A stretch of 59,493 nucleotides of DNA from Candidatus Polarisedimenticolaceae bacterium (GCA_021648685.1 JAKISI010000012.1:1-59493), one strand, 5' to 3'; shown: positions 43,787 through 54,778, numbered from the stretch's first letter. Translations and numbers: made by a program. The notes: a model not told the origin generated them from the letters alone.

Positions 43787-44890
43787 CTAGATCAAATCCT
43801 CGACACTGATAATAGTTTCATCTTGTCGGAGGTCATCTTCTGGCACAATGGCTGGCACCGCATCATCAGGATTCATTTCTGTAACCGGCGCAATTATATC
43901 CTCTGATTCAACAGCAAAAGGTGGCTCTTGTGTGGCTGAGTCCAATATCCCGGGCTGCGGCAGCCCTATATCAGGATCTATTATTGGGTTTATTACTGGC
44001 TCAACAGACTTGGCCGCTGCCGAGCCTTCCTGGACATCCTCTTTTACCCGTTTGATTATCAGCTCCACACGCCGGTTGAGCCCACGGTTTTCAGGGGTGT
44101 CGTTTGGAACCAATGGATCAGAATCAGCATGGCCTTCAAGCAAAAACCGCTTGGGATCCAGCGTTGGATCCGCCAGTATGGCATGTGCCACGGTTACTGC
44201 TCGTGCAGTTGACAGCTCCCAGTTAGAGCGGAACCGTTCTGTGGAGATTGGCACATTATCCGTGTGACCCGCCACTACAACCTTGCCGGGCCTGGTCGAG
44301 ATAGCAACGGTTATGCGCTCCAGAACGTCAATAAACTCCGGACGCAGATCCGCACTCCCAGAGGGGAAAGACCCCTTTTCATTGATGCGGATTATAACAT
44401 TGGCACCGACCACCTCAATCGTCACCATCCCCTCATCAATCTCCTTTTTTAACGACTTTTTCAGCTCTTCGGCCTGATCTTCCGCCTCTGCCTTAAGCCG
44501 CTCTTCAGCCGCATCCATAGACATTGCATCTGCATTTGCTTCACCCGCTTTTTCCGGGCCGTCATTAACCTCTAAACGCTCTTTCTCCTCCTCTGTTGTC
44601 TCCTGCCTTACCGTTTCTGTTATCGCGGGATCTGATATGGATGGGCTGAACTCCAGTGCTACAACACTGATCCCTCTCACAATTTCATTTATTGGTATCT
44701 CTTTTTGTACGCCAAAGGCATCTTTCATGGATTCTGCCATTTTCTTAAAGCGGATGGCGTCCATCTCGGCAAAAGACAACAGCAACACGAAGAAGCACAT
44801 CAGCAGCGCCATCATGTCGGCAAAGGTGGCCATCCAGGCAGGCAGTCCCTCTTCGCATTCACAAACATGTTCTTCCGCTTCTTCTGCCAC
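43787..44890 (-). CDS. motB: Flagellar stator protein MotB/PomB-like
   Basis: A 367-residue inner membrane protein. One membrane helix at about 22-44 (MATFADMMALLMCFFVLL) with the ion-binding Asp25, then a glutamate-rich linker (about 85-150) and an OmpA-like peptidoglycan-binding domain (VVVAGHTDNVPI...LSTARA...GHADSDPLV...NRRVELII). A long proline-rich C-terminal tail follows. Pairs with the adjacent PomA-like MotA and so probably uses sodium. Separated from motA by 31 bases. Confidence 0.91.
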   Translation of the reverse strand: MAEEAEEHVCECEEGLPAWMATFADMMALLMCFFVLLLSFAEMDAIRFKKMAESMKDAFGVQKEIPINEIVRGISVVALEFSPSISDPAITETVRQETTEEEKERLEVNDGPEKAGEANADAMSMDAAEERLKAEAEDQAEELKKSLKKEIDEGMVTIEVVGANVIIRINEKGSFPSGSADLRPEFIDVLERITVAISTRPGKVVVAGHTDNVPISTERFRSNWELSTARAVTVAHAILADPTLDPKRFLLEGHADSDPLVPNDTPENRGLNRRVELIIKRVKEDVQEGSAAAKSVEPVINPIIDPDIGLPQPGILDSATQEPPFAVESEDIIAPVTEMNPDDAVPAIVPEDDLRQDETIISVEDLI

Positions 44891-44921
44891 CGTCTATTCC
44901 TTAGTATTAAATATACGATTA

Positions 44922-45683
44922 TTACTCTTCATCTCCCGATGGACGTTTTCCAGCCGGCAGATAGGTGCAGAGCAGTTGCTCCAGCACACGGGGGTTCATC
45001 CCCTCCTGAATACCACCAATGGTTTCCATTATCAGCTTTCGGTTCAGCTCCTCCATCTGGCTTGAGCGCTCTAACTTAATAGCGATGGGCTGCGCAAACA
45101 CATTGGCAATTACAGCCCCATAGAGCGTGGTCAACAGCGCCACCGCCATAGCAGGCCCAATACTGGCTGGGTCAGACATGTTGGCCAACATCTGCACCAG
45201 ACCGATCAAGGTACCAATCATGCCCATTGCCGGCGCACAGACCGCCATATTTTTAAACATGACAATCCCTACCTTATGCCGCTGGATGGTCTGGTCAATA
45301 TCCTTGCTCAACATCTTTTTAACCAGCGCAGGATCATGCCCATCAACACACAACCCAACCCCTTTTTCCAGAAAACTGTTTGATATCTCCTGGCTCTCCA
45401 GTGCCAACAATCCATTCTTGCGCGCAATATCCGCCAGCTCGATAGCCTCCTCAATCAGCAATTGAGAATCATAGGTTTGATACAAAAAAGCCTTCAAGGC
45501 AGTGCCAAATGCAGAGATAAAATCCTTTATCGTCACCTGCATCAAGACCACAAAAGCGGTGCCACCCACCACAATCAGTATGGAGGGGATGTTTATAAAG
45601 AGCATCAGATCGCCACCCGATACAATGGCGCCTATGATGATGCCGAAACCACCCAGCATGCCGATTAGTGTTGCGATATCCAA
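44922..45683 (-). CDS. motA: Flagellar stator protein MotA/PomA-like
   Basis: A 253-residue inner membrane protein with four membrane segments. The start DIATLIGMLGGFGIIIGAIVSGG and the stretch GGTAFVVLMQVTIKDF match PomA, the sodium-driven form. A long cytoplasmic loop carries the charges that touch the rotor. The start is a TTG at 45683 with GGGAG eight bases upstream; no ATG serves the conserved N-terminus. First gene of the motA-motB-pilZ cluster. Confidence 0.92.
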   Translation of the reverse strand: MDIATLIGMLGGFGIIIGAIVSGGDLMLFINIPSILIVVGGTAFVVLMQVTIKDFISAFGTALKAFLYQTYDSQLLIEEAIELADIARKNGLLALESQEISNSFLEKGVGLCVDGHDPALVKKMLSKDIDQTIQRHKVGIVMFKNMAVCAPAMGMIGTLIGLVQMLANMSDPASIGPAMAVALLTTLYGAVIANVFAQPIAIKLERSSQMEELNRKLIMETIGGIQEGMNPRVLEQLLCTYLPAGKRPSGDEE

Positions 45684-45860
45684 TTGCCCGGCTCCCGTTG
45701 ATTATTTAAATAGTTACCCAGCTGGTATTAGGGCTTAATATTCAGATTCAAAAGATGTTGTAAAAGATAGCGGGTGACCCCCCGATAACTTTAATTCATA
45801 TCCAGCTTTTTAATGGCTATCATGCTGGGCAACAACTCAACCTCATCAGGAGCATCCGCT

Positions 45861-46712
45861 GTGCCACACCAGCCAAAAGCCATATTGATAACAGGGTGTT
45901 CGAGTGGGATTGGACGCTGTGCCGCCAACACGCTCAAACAGCGCGGCTATCGGGTTTTTGCCTCTGCACGCTGCCAGGATGATGTTGATCTGCTGCTGGC
46001 TGATGGCCTGGAGGCCTTGCAGCTGGATCTGCAGGATAGCGACAGCATCCAGCTTGCGGTCGATACCCTCCTCACGCACACCAATGGCCGGCTCTATGGT
46101 CTGTTCAACAATGGCGCTTATGGCCAGCCGGGGGCGGTGGAGGATCTCTCCACCGACGTGCTTCGCGCCCAGTTTGAGACCAACCTGTTCGGCTGGCACG
46201 AACTGACCCGCCGCATCATCCCGGTTATGCGCAGCCAGGGAGAGGGGCGCATTATTCAGAACAGCTCAGTATTGGGATTTGTTGTTATGGCCTATCGCGG
46301 AGCCTATAACGCCAGTAAATTTGCACTGGAAGGGTTGACCGACACCCTGCGCCTCGAGCTACAGGGGAGTGGCATACATGTCTGCCTGATTGAGCCCGGC
46401 CCCATCGAGAGCCGATTCAGAGCCAATGGCTATGCCATGTGGAAGCAGCATATCGATGCCACACAGAGTGTTCACAAAAAAGCGTACGAGGTGATGATTC
46501 AGCGGCTGCAAAAAGAGGGGACAGCCACCCCTTTTACCCTACCACCAGAGGCAGTGGTAAAAAAACTGATCCATGCCTTGGAGAGTCCACGACCCAAAGC
46601 CCGGTATTATGTCACCTTCCCTACCCACCTGTTTGGGCTGCTCAAGCGGATTCTGACCACCAGGGCACTGGATCGCCTGCTGTTAAAGGCATCCGGGGGC
46701 AGTTCCCGATAG
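45861..46712 (+). CDS. Short-chain dehydrogenase/reductase
   Basis: A 283-residue NAD(P)-dependent enzyme. TGCSSGIG dinucleotide-binding motif, NNGAYGQ, catalytic serine in QNSSVLG, and YNASK (Tyr and Lys). The start chosen is GTG 45861 because AGGAG lies eight bases upstream and the family start (PKAILITG) follows at once; the ATG at 45813 would add 16 residues without a ribosome site. Substrate unknown; the C-terminus resembles SDRs acting on retinol- or steroid-like substrates, which is weak evidence. Confidence 0.88.
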   Translation: MPHQPKAILITGCSSGIGRCAANTLKQRGYRVFASARCQDDVDLLLADGLEALQLDLQDSDSIQLAVDTLLTHTNGRLYGLFNNGAYGQPGAVEDLSTDVLRAQFETNLFGWHELTRRIIPVMRSQGEGRIIQNSSVLGFVVMAYRGAYNASKFALEGLTDTLRLELQGSGIHVCLIEPGPIESRFRANGYAMWKQHIDATQSVHKKAYEVMIQRLQKEGTATPFTLPPEAVVKKLIHALESPRPKARYYVTFPTHLFGLLKRILTTRALDRLLLKASGGSSR

Positions 46713-46748
46713 TCCAATCAGGCTATTTTAAACCGCCCTGCGTGATCC

Positions 46749-47516
46749 TTACAGGATAGGCGGAAAATCAGGCCGCACCAACGCCAGGGAGATGTTATCC
46801 GTACCACCCTGCTCCAGAGCCAGCTCAAGCAGCAGGTCTGCCGCACGGGAGAGGTTGGGCAGGCTCTCTTGAATCACTGCGCCGAGCATCCCATCCGTCA
46901 CCATATTGGTTAGGCCGTCAGAGCAAAAAAGATAGGTATCATCAGGCTCCAGTTCAATCCTGGAGCACTCTACATCAACCTGGACACCCAACCCCACTCC
47001 ACGAGTCAGCTGGCTGCTGGATATACCGGCCGCTCTGGCCTCCTGCGCGGTCTTGAAGAGGCCGGAATCCATTAGGGATTGCAGCATCGTGTGATCACGG
47101 GTCAACGGGGTCAATCTGCCATTGCGCAGCAGATAGAGCCGTGAATCACCCACATGGGCATAGAATAATCTGTTCCTGATAAAAAGCCCGGCAACTACGG
47201 TTGTTCCCATCCCTGCATGTGTGATGAACTGCTTTGACATGTCGAGGATTGCCCGGTTGGCCACTGCCACTGCCTGCGGCAACCACGCCTGAACCGGGCT
47301 GTTGCCATCGACCCCCTGTTGCAGCTGATCAACCAGAAAACCGGCAATTCCTTGCACGGCCATCTCACTGGCAACCTCACCCGCCTTATGGCCACCTATG
47401 CCATCCGCCAGCACCACGACACCCTCTTCAGGGAGAAGCCGAACCGCATCCTCATTATTCTCACGCACCAGGCCAATCTCTGTGCGCGCTGCTGCGCTCA
47501 ATCTGTGTGGGGTCAT
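46749..47516 (-). CDS. PP2C-type serine/threonine phosphatase
   Basis: A 255-residue metal-dependent phosphatase (PrpC/Stp type). Metal-binding motifs: RENNEDAVRLL, VLADGIGGHKAGEVAS, AHVGDSRLYLLR, DHTMLQ, FCSDGLTNMV and GGTDNISLALV. The longer frame from TTG 47585 overlaps the kelch gene; the ATG at 47516 gives the family start. No partner kinase is adjacent. Minus strand, after the kelch gene by about 50 bases. Confidence 0.91.
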   Translation of the reverse strand: MTPHRLSAAARTEIGLVRENNEDAVRLLPEEGVVVLADGIGGHKAGEVASEMAVQGIAGFLVDQLQQGVDGNSPVQAWLPQAVAVANRAILDMSKQFITHAGMGTTVVAGLFIRNRLFYAHVGDSRLYLLRNGRLTPLTRDHTMLQSLMDSGLFKTAQEARAAGISSSQLTRGVGLGVQVDVECSRIELEPDDTYLFCSDGLTNMVTDGMLGAVIQESLPNLSRAADLLLELALEQGGTDNISLALVRPDFPPIL

Positions 47517-47568
47517 GCGGCTGTTTTGCGCTACGCCAGGCAAACGGGAAGATGGCCTGGAAATGTGG

Positions 47569-48927
47569 CTATTCAAATGCTTCAACGGGAATCAGATCCT
47601 TTACAAACATCACAACCTGGAACCGCCTCTTTAGGATGGGGTTGTAGTAGTTGGGATAGAGGTTGCCATTGGCAAAGCGGATCAACATCCCCTTGGCATA
47701 GACACCAGGCGGCACCACCAGCCAGGCCTGCATGCCATCTGGCCTCTCCACCTGCAGCAGATTGAACTGCCCGGCAGGCAGATATTCCACCACTTTCACC
47801 CTATTTGGGTAGCTCTGTTGCAGCTGCTGTAACCTGTCAGACTCTGCCCTCCTGACCCTCTCCGCCTCCTCAGGTCTGCCCCAATAGCCAAGGTCGCCCT
47901 GACTGTTGAAAAAGGCAAAGGCCACTTCATCGGTCAGATCCTCACCCACCGAACCACCCAGGATATAGAGCGCATCCCGATAGAGCACCGAGCTGAAGGC
48001 ACCACGAGCACCGGGTAGTGCCGTGGTCTGTTGCCAATCTGTGATGCCTCCATCTTCCCGCAAGCGCCCTTTCTCGATACTGGCCAGATGCATCTGACCA
48101 TCGATCCCACCCATCGCATAGAGGTAACCTTTATGGATGGCCGCCTCCAACCCATATCGGTTTTTGTGCATTGGTGCAGTGATCTGCCACGGGGTGAACA
48201 TCCCCTCATCATCCTGTTGCGCCCACTCTACAGAGGCAATTCCGACACCGGCACTCTTGTCATGACCACCCAGCACATAGAGTCTGTCACCCACACTTTT
48301 GACCGCATGAACATAGCGTGCATACTGCATCGCATCAGAGAGCAGCTCCCACTCACCCAAGCTGCCGTCGGCTTCAACCTTTGCCCGCTCGATGCTGTCC
48401 AGCAGCTTTCCGCCAAAACCACCCACGGCATAGAGATAGCCATTGATATACACGACATGCACACAGCGCCTGGCGATATTGAGCCGCCCCTCCTCCAGCT
48501 GCCAGGCACCAATGCTGCCATCCGGGTTGACCTCTGCCCGCTCGACCGAATCCAGCAACCCCTTTACATTGGTGCTCGATCCACCAATGGCATAGATATA
48601 GCGCCCAATATGCACGACCCCATGATAGGCGCGCCCCACATTCAGCTCATGTTCGGCATGTTGCCAGGCGGAAAGCGTTCCATCCGGAGCGATGCGGCTC
48701 TGCTCGACACGGCGGATATAGTGCTCTTTATTGGTGCCGCCAATCAGGTAGAGACGATCCTGAATCATGAGCGCTGCATGCCCGGTACGCGCCATGGAGA
48801 GTGCAGGCCCGCTCCGCCAGCCTGGAACCCAGACCTTCTCATCAGAGCCAGCAATAACAGGCGATTGAAACAGAGAGAGGGCCAGAAGAAGCCCGGCTGC
48901 ATGGCGCACAATTTTGAATGGTTTCAT
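47569..48927 (-). CDS. Exported kelch-type beta-propeller with C-terminal OB-like domain, paralogue
   Basis: A 452-residue protein, paralogue of the one at 31937-33361. The ATG at 48927 gives a signal peptide (MKPFKIVRHAAGLLLALSLF). Six or so kelch blades with G-G turns (YLIGGTNK, YAIGGSS, YAVGGFGG, YVLGGHDK, YAMGGIDG, YILGGSV) and the spacing RAEVNPDGS. The C-terminal 75 residues (NLLQVERPDG..AWLVVPPG...GMLIRFANGNLYPNYYN..LKRRFQVVMFV) match the OB-like end of its paralogue. Located between the PP2C and ubiA genes. Function unknown. Confidence 0.78.
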   Translation of the reverse strand: MKPFKIVRHAAGLLLALSLFQSPVIAGSDEKVWVPGWRSGPALSMARTGHAALMIQDRLYLIGGTNKEHYIRRVEQSRIAPDGTLSAWQHAEHELNVGRAYHGVVHIGRYIYAIGGSSTNVKGLLDSVERAEVNPDGSIGAWQLEEGRLNIARRCVHVVYINGYLYAVGGFGGKLLDSIERAKVEADGSLGEWELLSDAMQYARYVHAVKSVGDRLYVLGGHDKSAGVGIASVEWAQQDDEGMFTPWQITAPMHKNRYGLEAAIHKGYLYAMGGIDGQMHLASIEKGRLREDGGITDWQQTTALPGARGAFSSVLYRDALYILGGSVGEDLTDEVAFAFFNSQGDLGYWGRPEEAERVRRAESDRLQQLQQSYPNRVKVVEYLPAGQFNLLQVERPDGMQAWLVVPPGVYAKGMLIRFANGNLYPNYYNPILKRRFQVVMFVKDLIPVEAFE

Positions 48928-48943
48928 ATTAACAGTGACGAAG

Positions 48944-49837
48944 TCAGAAGAGACAATCCAGTACCAGGCCTGCAAATATGACGGCACCCACATTGTTATT
49001 GTTCAAAAAGGCGGCAAAACAGCCCTTTGTATCACGCTCGCGGGTAATGTATTGCTGATAGAGAAACAGCAATGCAGCAGCAGCCAGCCCACTATAGTAG
49101 ATCGCACCCAACTCGGCATTGATGCCCACCAGCAGCAGAATGCCCAGCATGGTCACCTGCAAGATCCCGATAATAACCAGATCCATATCACCAAACAGAA
49201 TCGCTGTTGATTTCACACCGATCTTCAGATCATCATCACGATCAACCATCGCATATTGCGTATCGTAGATCAGCGCCCAGATTACCGTTGCCACAAACAG
49301 CAACCAGCCCACCGGGGCGACACTCTCCGTGAGCGCAGTAAAAGCCATCGGAACGGCCCAGCCAAAGGCAGCGCCCAGCACCAGTTGCGGAAGATGGGTA
49401 TAGCGTTTCATGAAAGGGTAGACCGCAGCCAGGGTGACCGCTACAAACGACATCAGTATGGTTTGCCAGTTCAGCAACAGCACCAGCATAAAAGCCAGTG
49501 CCACCAATGCCCCAAAGACCATCAGCGCCTCTTTGGGGGTAATCAGACCGGCCGCAATGGGACGATTTTTTGTGCGCTCGACCTTGCCATCAATCTTGCG
49601 GTCAGCATAATCATTGATGGCACAGCCCGCCGAGCGCATCAGCGTCACCCCAATAATAAAGACCACCACCACACCCCCGTCAGGCTGCCCCTCACCGGCA
49701 ATCCACAGAGCCCAGAGTGCAGGCCACATCAGCAGCAGGATGCCAATCGGGCGGTCGGCCCGTATCAATCGAGCATAATGCCCCATACGCTCACGCCAGG
49801 AAGATGACGGGGCCGCATTCAACTCAGGCTGGGTCAC
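48944..49837 (-). CDS. ubiA: 4-hydroxybenzoate octaprenyltransferase
   Basis: A 297-residue membrane enzyme with about eight helices, second step of ubiquinone synthesis. The two aspartate motifs are present: [10 protein letters not shown] (first) and [17 protein letters not shown] (second). The start is GTG at 49837 within a GTGA overlap with the ubiC stop, so the two are coupled. Length is normal. Confidence 0.96.
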   Translation of the reverse strand: MTQPELNAAPSSSWRERMGHYARLIRADRPIGILLLMWPALWALWIAGEGQPDGGVVVVFIIGVTLMRSAGCAINDYADRKIDGKVERTKNRPIAAGLITPKEALMVFGALVALAFMLVLLLNWQTILMSFVAVTLAAVYPFMKRYTHLPQLVLGAAFGWAVPMAFTALTESVAPVGWLLFVATVIWALIYDTQYAMVDRDDDLKIGVKSTAILFGDMDLVIIGILQVTMLGILLLVGINAELGAIYYSGLAAAALLFLYQQYITRERDTKGCFAAFLNNNNVGAVIFAGLVLDCLF

Positions 49838-50481
49838 GGCTTTGGCCCTTCGATCACCAACGGGATCTCTGGCAGAAAGATCTCATTCACCAGCAGCGGC
49901 TTTCCGGCCAGATAGAAGAGCGTGCGTCGCCCCCACAGCTCGGCCGGCTTCTGTTGCAGACTGTTGGTGGCCGCAGCAAACAGGGGATGACGAGGCTGTA
50001 GCCGGGCGATCTGAATCGGGCCACGCCGCATGCCGGGATCGGAAAACAGAACCGCACCCAGAGGCTTGCTGCCCAGATTGGCCAGCCGACGGGCTGAACC
50101 ACGCAAGCTGCTGGCCGGAATCAGGGTGCGCGCAAAGACCCAGGGGGTGTCATGCCCAAGCAGCTCAACCTCTCGCACCAGTGCCGTCTCGGCCCGGCGC
50201 GTGCACAACAGCTGGCTCTCACTGTAGAGCGGGCGCCCCCACCCCTGGCGCAACAAGCGCACCCGGAAGGCGCCCTCACTGGCCTTTACCAACCGGCTGG
50301 TCAGCGACCCACGATCAAGCAGCCAATCCTCCATGCCCTTTGGTACATCGGAACCACGATAAACCTGCCAGCTACCCCAGTTGGGTTCAAGATTGGCGTA
50401 AGATCTGTTCTCTGAACTCAAGATTTTTTTCCAGCAGCTATAAAAATTAAGGGGAAGAATTATCGCATAAGTTTTATCCAA
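49834..50481 (-). CDS. ubiC: Chorismate--pyruvate lyase
   Basis: A 215-residue cytoplasmic enzyme that makes 4-hydroxybenzoate from chorismate for ubiquinone. EPNWGSW, the LVREVELLG and FARTLIP strands and [13 protein letters not shown] are family features. The start is uncertain: only TTG codons lie in the right place, 50481 being the outer limit. Coupled to ubiA by a GTGA overlap. Confidence 0.86.
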   Translation of the reverse strand: MDKTYAIILPLNFYSCWKKILSSENRSYANLEPNWGSWQVYRGSDVPKGMEDWLLDRGSLTSRLVKASEGAFRVRLLRQGWGRPLYSESQLLCTRRAETALVREVELLGHDTPWVFARTLIPASSLRGSARRLANLGSKPLGAVLFSDPGMRRGPIQIARLQPRHPLFAAATNSLQQKPAELWGRRTLFYLAGKPLLVNEIFLPEIPLVIEGPKP

Positions 50482-50580
50482 TATCCGTGATTGATTGCAG
50501 CTGCTTCAGTAGCAACAGCAGGCCATGCAGGAGCGACCGCCGAATGCTATATTGGATTCACATCAACTAAAGTCCAAGCC

Positions 50581-50949
50581 ATGAAAACCACATACAGCCA
50601 GGCCACCCCCTACCGAACCAAAGATGGCTCGCTCATCCGGGAGCTGCTGCACCCCGCCCACCATAACATTACAAACCAAAGCCTTGCCGAGGCTATTGTG
50701 CCGCCGAAGAGCTGCACCCATCTGCACCGGCACCACCGATCAGAAGAGGTTTACCACATAACCTCTGGAGAGGGGTGGATGCAGCTTGGCGATAAAGAGT
50801 TCCCGGTTCAGGCCGGCGACAGCATCTGCATCCCGTCTCAAACCCCGCACAAGATAGGCAACAGCAGCAGCTCACCCCTGGTCATACTTTGCTGTTGCGC
50901 CCCACCCTACTCACACGCAGATACCGAAATACTGGAGCACCCCCCTTAA
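50581..50949 (+). CDS. Cupin domain protein
   Basis: A 122-residue single-cupin protein. The two cupin motifs are clear: HLHRHHRSEEVYHITSGEG and GDSICIPSQTPHKIGN, providing the His/His/Glu/His metal site. A possible dioxygenase or isomerase, substrate unknown. The ATG at 50581 is chosen since upstream sequence has no similarity. The ubiC gene is divergent. Confidence 0.82.
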   Translation: MKTTYSQATPYRTKDGSLIRELLHPAHHNITNQSLAEAIVPPKSCTHLHRHHRSEEVYHITSGEGWMQLGDKEFPVQAGDSICIPSQTPHKIGNSSSSPLVILCCCAPPYSHADTEILEHPP

Positions 50950-50980
50950 CCACCAGGGAAAACTTATATTTTCCAAAAGT

Positions 50981-51958
50981 ATGCCGATAGTGTTAAAGGA
51001 GATGGAGATACCAACACACTATCTGTTCATCATGGCCGAGGTGTTTTTTACAACACTGGGGCTGCTTATTGTCCTGATCTATCTCTATATAAAATCAGAT
51101 AGAAAGTGGCAACTGCTGGTTCATCGCCTTCAGGATGAACTGCTCGATTTCAGAAACCAATACCGGGAAGAGAAGGCACGGGGTGATGTTGTAAGAGATC
51201 TACTGCATAACAAAATCAGCGCCCTAAAAAAGGCCGAGGAGGCCGCAGAGGGATATCTGGCAGAGATTGCCAGACTCAAGGAGGAGATCACAAAGCTGCA
51301 TCAATCTGAAAAATTGCGCAGCGAGATAGCCAACCAGCTCATCACCAGCAAAGCAGAGACTGAACGACTCACCGTAGTGCTTTGTGAGCATGAAAAAACG
51401 GCTGACCAGTTACAGCAGACCATCCATACCCTGGAAGATAAAATTGCGACCCTGACGCATTCACCACAGGCCGAAGCCACCCCTCCGGAAACCAATCTCA
51501 ACGACCAGAACAGTGATCTGCAAACCAATGGATCAATGGAATTTGAGCGACTCAAGGCAAGGGCTGACAAGCAGCTGGAGACCATCCGTGAACTGGAGCT
51601 TGAGCTCATGAAGCTGGGCTACAAAAACCCTTCAAAGCTGATAGAAAAAAGCCCGACAGAGGCGCCATCCAGCAACCAGAATCTGGAACAGATGCTTAAT
51701 GAATCTGAGACCTGTGTACAGCTGCTGGAGAATGAACTCTCTGAGCTGCAGAACAAGGTAAACATCCTTGAAGAGCAAGCCGGGGAACCGACAATCCGGC
51801 AAGAGAGCAGCGACACTCAGCGATTGGAGCAGATGCTCAAAGAGTCAGAAACCTGCAATACACTGCTTGAAAATGAGCTGGATTCACTGATGCAAAAAGT
51901 GCGGCTACTGGAAGGGAAAGAGACCCCACCCAAAGAGGCGGTCTACTATGACATATAG
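50981..51958 (+). CDS. Membrane-anchored coiled-coil protein
   Basis: A 325-residue protein. One membrane helix at about 17-38, then a long coiled coil rich in E, L and K. Near the C-terminus a segment of about 35 residues is repeated: LEQMLNESETCVQLLENEL and LEQMLKESETCNTLLENEL, with variable spacers. Not recognised as a known family. Starting at ATG 50981 (a second ATG, 51002, has the ribosome site too close). It precedes a cyclic-nucleotide-binding gene by 67 bases. Could organise envelope or polar structures; speculative. Confidence 0.7.
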   Translation: MPIVLKEMEIPTHYLFIMAEVFFTTLGLLIVLIYLYIKSDRKWQLLVHRLQDELLDFRNQYREEKARGDVVRDLLHNKISALKKAEEAAEGYLAEIARLKEEITKLHQSEKLRSEIANQLITSKAETERLTVVLCEHEKTADQLQQTIHTLEDKIATLTHSPQAEATPPETNLNDQNSDLQTNGSMEFERLKARADKQLETIRELELELMKLGYKNPSKLIEKSPTEAPSSNQNLEQMLNESETCVQLLENELSELQNKVNILEEQAGEPTIRQESSDTQRLEQMLKESETCNTLLENELDSLMQKVRLLEGKETPPKEAVYYDI

Positions 51959-52025
51959 TCATACACCCGGTCTGACTGAACATTAATAGGCTATGATTAC
52001 AGTATATTTATGAGACCAGCAAATC

Positions 52026-52526
52026 ATGCAATCTGAACATGCAGCACCAACTCTTCAGCAGCAAGCCGCTATCGGCAGTGACCTTAGAAAGATCATTAAT
52101 GATGCCAAATTTCAAGAAGGCATTGCCTGGAACAGCCGCAGCTTTCAGGCCGGTGAGCAGATATTGAAGGAGGGGACGGAGGGGCGCTCACTCTTCCTGA
52201 TCGAGTCTGGTGAAGTCAGGGTCATGGTCACCCTCAAGATTGAACGCCGGGTTCGCCCCGGCATTTGCGACCTGCATACCGGTGACATCTTTGGCGAGCT
52301 GAACCTCTTTGAACAGCACCCCCGGAGCGCCTCCGTCACTGCCATATCCGATGTTCAGCTACTGGAGATCGATGGCGAACGCCTCAGCCACTACCTCAAC
52401 CAGCATCCTGAGATTGGCTACCCTATCCTGAAAAACCTGTTCCAGCTCATGGTAAGCCGCCTCAACAAGGCCAACAGGCGCATTGAATATCTGCTGGGGT
52501 GGGGGCTGAAGGCCCACAATATCTAA
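52026..52526 (+). CDS. Cyclic nucleotide-binding domain protein
   Basis: A 166-residue protein, a CRP-like beta-roll without an attached helix-turn-helix. [24 protein letters not shown] and the phosphate cassette [21 protein letters not shown] are typical; E-L and R-S/A sit as in nucleotide-binding members. Alone it could be a sensor for another protein. The last codons overlap the parC stop (convergent, four bases). Confidence 0.86.
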   Translation: MQSEHAAPTLQQQAAIGSDLRKIINDAKFQEGIAWNSRSFQAGEQILKEGTEGRSLFLIESGEVRVMVTLKIERRVRPGICDLHTGDIFGELNLFEQHPRSASVTAISDVQLLEIDGERLSHYLNQHPEIGYPILKNLFQLMVSRLNKANRRIEYLLGWGLKAHNI

Positions 52527-54778
52527 GCACGCTCAACCTCTACCGCATCCACTCGCTGAAAGCCACGCGGCAACTTATTACCACGTCGGCCTCGCTCCCC
52601 CTGATACTGTTCGAGATCAGTGCTTTTCAACGTGAGATGTCGCTTGCCTGAGTAGACAACCAAACACCCCCCCTGCGGCACGCTGGCAACAGCCACCATA
52701 AACTCTTCACGCGCCACCACCCGCTTGGAGGGGATGCTGATAATCTTATTGCCCTTGCCACGCATCAATGCAGGCAGCTGGGCAATCGGGAATACCAGCA
52801 TGCGCCCCTCATTGGTAATCGCCACCAGTCGGTCTGTTGCCGGATCAGTGATCGGAACAGGGTGCATGACAACCGCACCTTTCGGCAAGGTAAGCAGCGC
52901 CCTGCCCGCCTTGTTTTTGGTGATCAACTCCTTGAGCTGCACCTGAAAACCATAACCGGCATCGGAGGCCATCAGATACCATTGATTGGGGTCGTCACCC
53001 AACACTGCTGCAAAATGGGCATCTTGTGGCGGATTGAACCGCCCCGTCAAAGGTTCGCCCTGTCCGCGCGCTGATGGCAGGGTATGCGCCAGCAGCGAAT
53101 AGCAGCGCCCCGCACTATCAAGGAATATCACCTGTTGGTTGCTGCGCAGCCGGGCTGAATCCAGGTGCTTATCACCCGATTTATAGTTCAGCGCCGCCGC
53201 ATCAATCTCATGCCCCTTGGCCACTCGCGCCCAGCCCTTTTCTGAAAGCACCACCGTCACTGGCTCACTCGGTGTCAGGTCTGTCTCTTGCAGTGCCTCA
53301 GCGGCACAACGCACCACAATCGGTGAGCGGCGCTCATCACCATACGCTTCTGCATCGGCCTGTAGCTCTTTTCGAATCAGTGTCTTCAACCGCTGTCTGG
53401 AACCCAGAATCTTCTCCAGCTTGTCGCGCTCTATGGCCAGCTCCTGCTGCTCTGCCCGGATCTTCATCTCCTCCAGACGAGCCAGTTGGCGCAGCTTGGT
53501 GTCCAGCACGTAGTTAACTTGAGGGTCAGTCAGACTGAAGCGCGCCATCAGCACCGGCTTGGGTTCATCCTCGGTGCGGATGATGTGAATCACCTCGTCC
53601 AGATTCAGAAACGCAATCAGCAGCCCATCCAACAGATGCAGCCGCTCCAGCACCTTGTCAAGTCGATATTGCAGCCGCCTGCGCACCGTTTCCGTGCGAA
53701 ACTCCAGCCACTCGCTGATCATCTCCCGCAGATTCTTGACCGCAGGCCGCCCATCCAGACCGATCACATTCATATTGACCCGATAGGTGCGCTCCAGATC
53801 TGTCGAGGCAAACAGGTGTGACATCAGCCGCTCCACATCGACCCGGTTGGAGCGCGGCACAATGACCAGCCGGGTGGGATTTTCATGATCGGACTCATCC
53901 CGCAGATCCTCCACCAGCGGCAGCTTTTTGGCCTGCATCTGCGCTGCAATCTGCTCCAGCACCCGCGCGCCTGAGACTTGGTGCGGCAGGGCATAGACCA
54001 CAATCTCACCCCGATCCCACTCATAACGGGCGCGCATGCGCACACTGCCATTGCCCGTCTGGTAGATCTTCAGCAGATCGGCCTTGGGGGTGATGATCTC
54101 TGCCTCGGTGGGGTAGTCCGGCCCCTGCACATGCTCACACAGCTCTTCCACGGTTGATTTTGGATTCTCCAGCATGCGGATGCAGGCGCTGGTCACTTCA
54201 CGCAGATTATGTGGAGGAACATCTGTGGCCATGCCTACAGCAATGCCTGTGGTGCCATTCAGCAGCAGATTGGGCAGACGCGCCGGCAGGGTTTTTGGCT
54301 CTTTCAGGGTGCCATCAAAATTGGGGGACCAATCGACTGTCCCCTGCCCCAGCTCAGACAACAACAGCTGGGCATACGCGGTCAGCTTCGCCTCGGTATA
54401 ACGCATGGCGGCAAAGGATTTGGGATCATCCTGCGCCCCCCAGTTACCCTGTCCATCCACCAGCGGATAGCGGTAGGAGAAGCTCTGCGCCATCAGCACC
54501 ATCGCCTCATAGCAAGCGCTATCACCATGCGGATGAAACTTGCCCAGCACATCACCCACGGTACGGGCGGATTTTTTATACTTGGCCGTGGCCGACAGCC
54601 CCAGCTCGGACATGGCGTAGAGAATACGCCGCTGCACCGGCTTCAGGCCATCACCGATATGTGGCAGGGCGCGGTCAAGAATCACATACATGGAGTAATT
54701 CAGGTAGGCCTGCTCGGTAAAACGGGCTAGGGGCTGCTGTTCAATACCCTCTGCATTTAGCTCAATCTGGTCTGTCAT
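52523..54778 (-). CDS. parC: DNA topoisomerase IV subunit A
   Basis: A 751-residue subunit of the type IIA topoisomerase that separates replicated chromosomes. Breakage-reunion domain with the fluoroquinolone-target region [12 protein letters not shown] (Ser and Glu intact) and the catalytic tyrosine in AMRYTEAKL. The C-terminal beta-pinwheel is present. Lies 59 bases downstream of parE on the same strand; the two form the usual pair. Confidence 0.96.
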   Translation of the reverse strand: MTDQIELNAEGIEQQPLARFTEQAYLNYSMYVILDRALPHIGDGLKPVQRRILYAMSELGLSATAKYKKSARTVGDVLGKFHPHGDSACYEAMVLMAQSFSYRYPLVDGQGNWGAQDDPKSFAAMRYTEAKLTAYAQLLLSELGQGTVDWSPNFDGTLKEPKTLPARLPNLLLNGTTGIAVGMATDVPPHNLREVTSACIRMLENPKSTVEELCEHVQGPDYPTEAEIITPKADLLKIYQTGNGSVRMRARYEWDRGEIVVYALPHQVSGARVLEQIAAQMQAKKLPLVEDLRDESDHENPTRLVIVPRSNRVDVERLMSHLFASTDLERTYRVNMNVIGLDGRPAVKNLREMISEWLEFRTETVRRRLQYRLDKVLERLHLLDGLLIAFLNLDEVIHIIRTEDEPKPVLMARFSLTDPQVNYVLDTKLRQLARLEEMKIRAEQQELAIERDKLEKILGSRQRLKTLIRKELQADAEAYGDERRSPIVVRCAAEALQETDLTPSEPVTVVLSEKGWARVAKGHEIDAAALNYKSGDKHLDSARLRSNQQVIFLDSAGRCYSLLAHTLPSARGQGEPLTGRFNPPQDAHFAAVLGDDPNQWYLMASDAGYGFQVQLKELITKNKAGRALLTLPKGAVVMHPVPITDPATDRLVAITNEGRMLVFPIAQLPALMRGKGNKIISIPSKRVVAREEFMVAVASVPQGGCLVVYSGKRHLTLKSTDLEQYQGERGRRGNKLPRGFQRVDAVEVERA

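Noticed and set aside
48031-48981. 316-residue open frame on the plus strand
   Set aside because: It is antisense to the kelch gene, has no family motifs, and the opposite frame has a clear domain structure.
53074-54730. Several open frames antisense to parC
   Set aside because: They shadow the conserved topoisomerase gene and lack ribosome sites.
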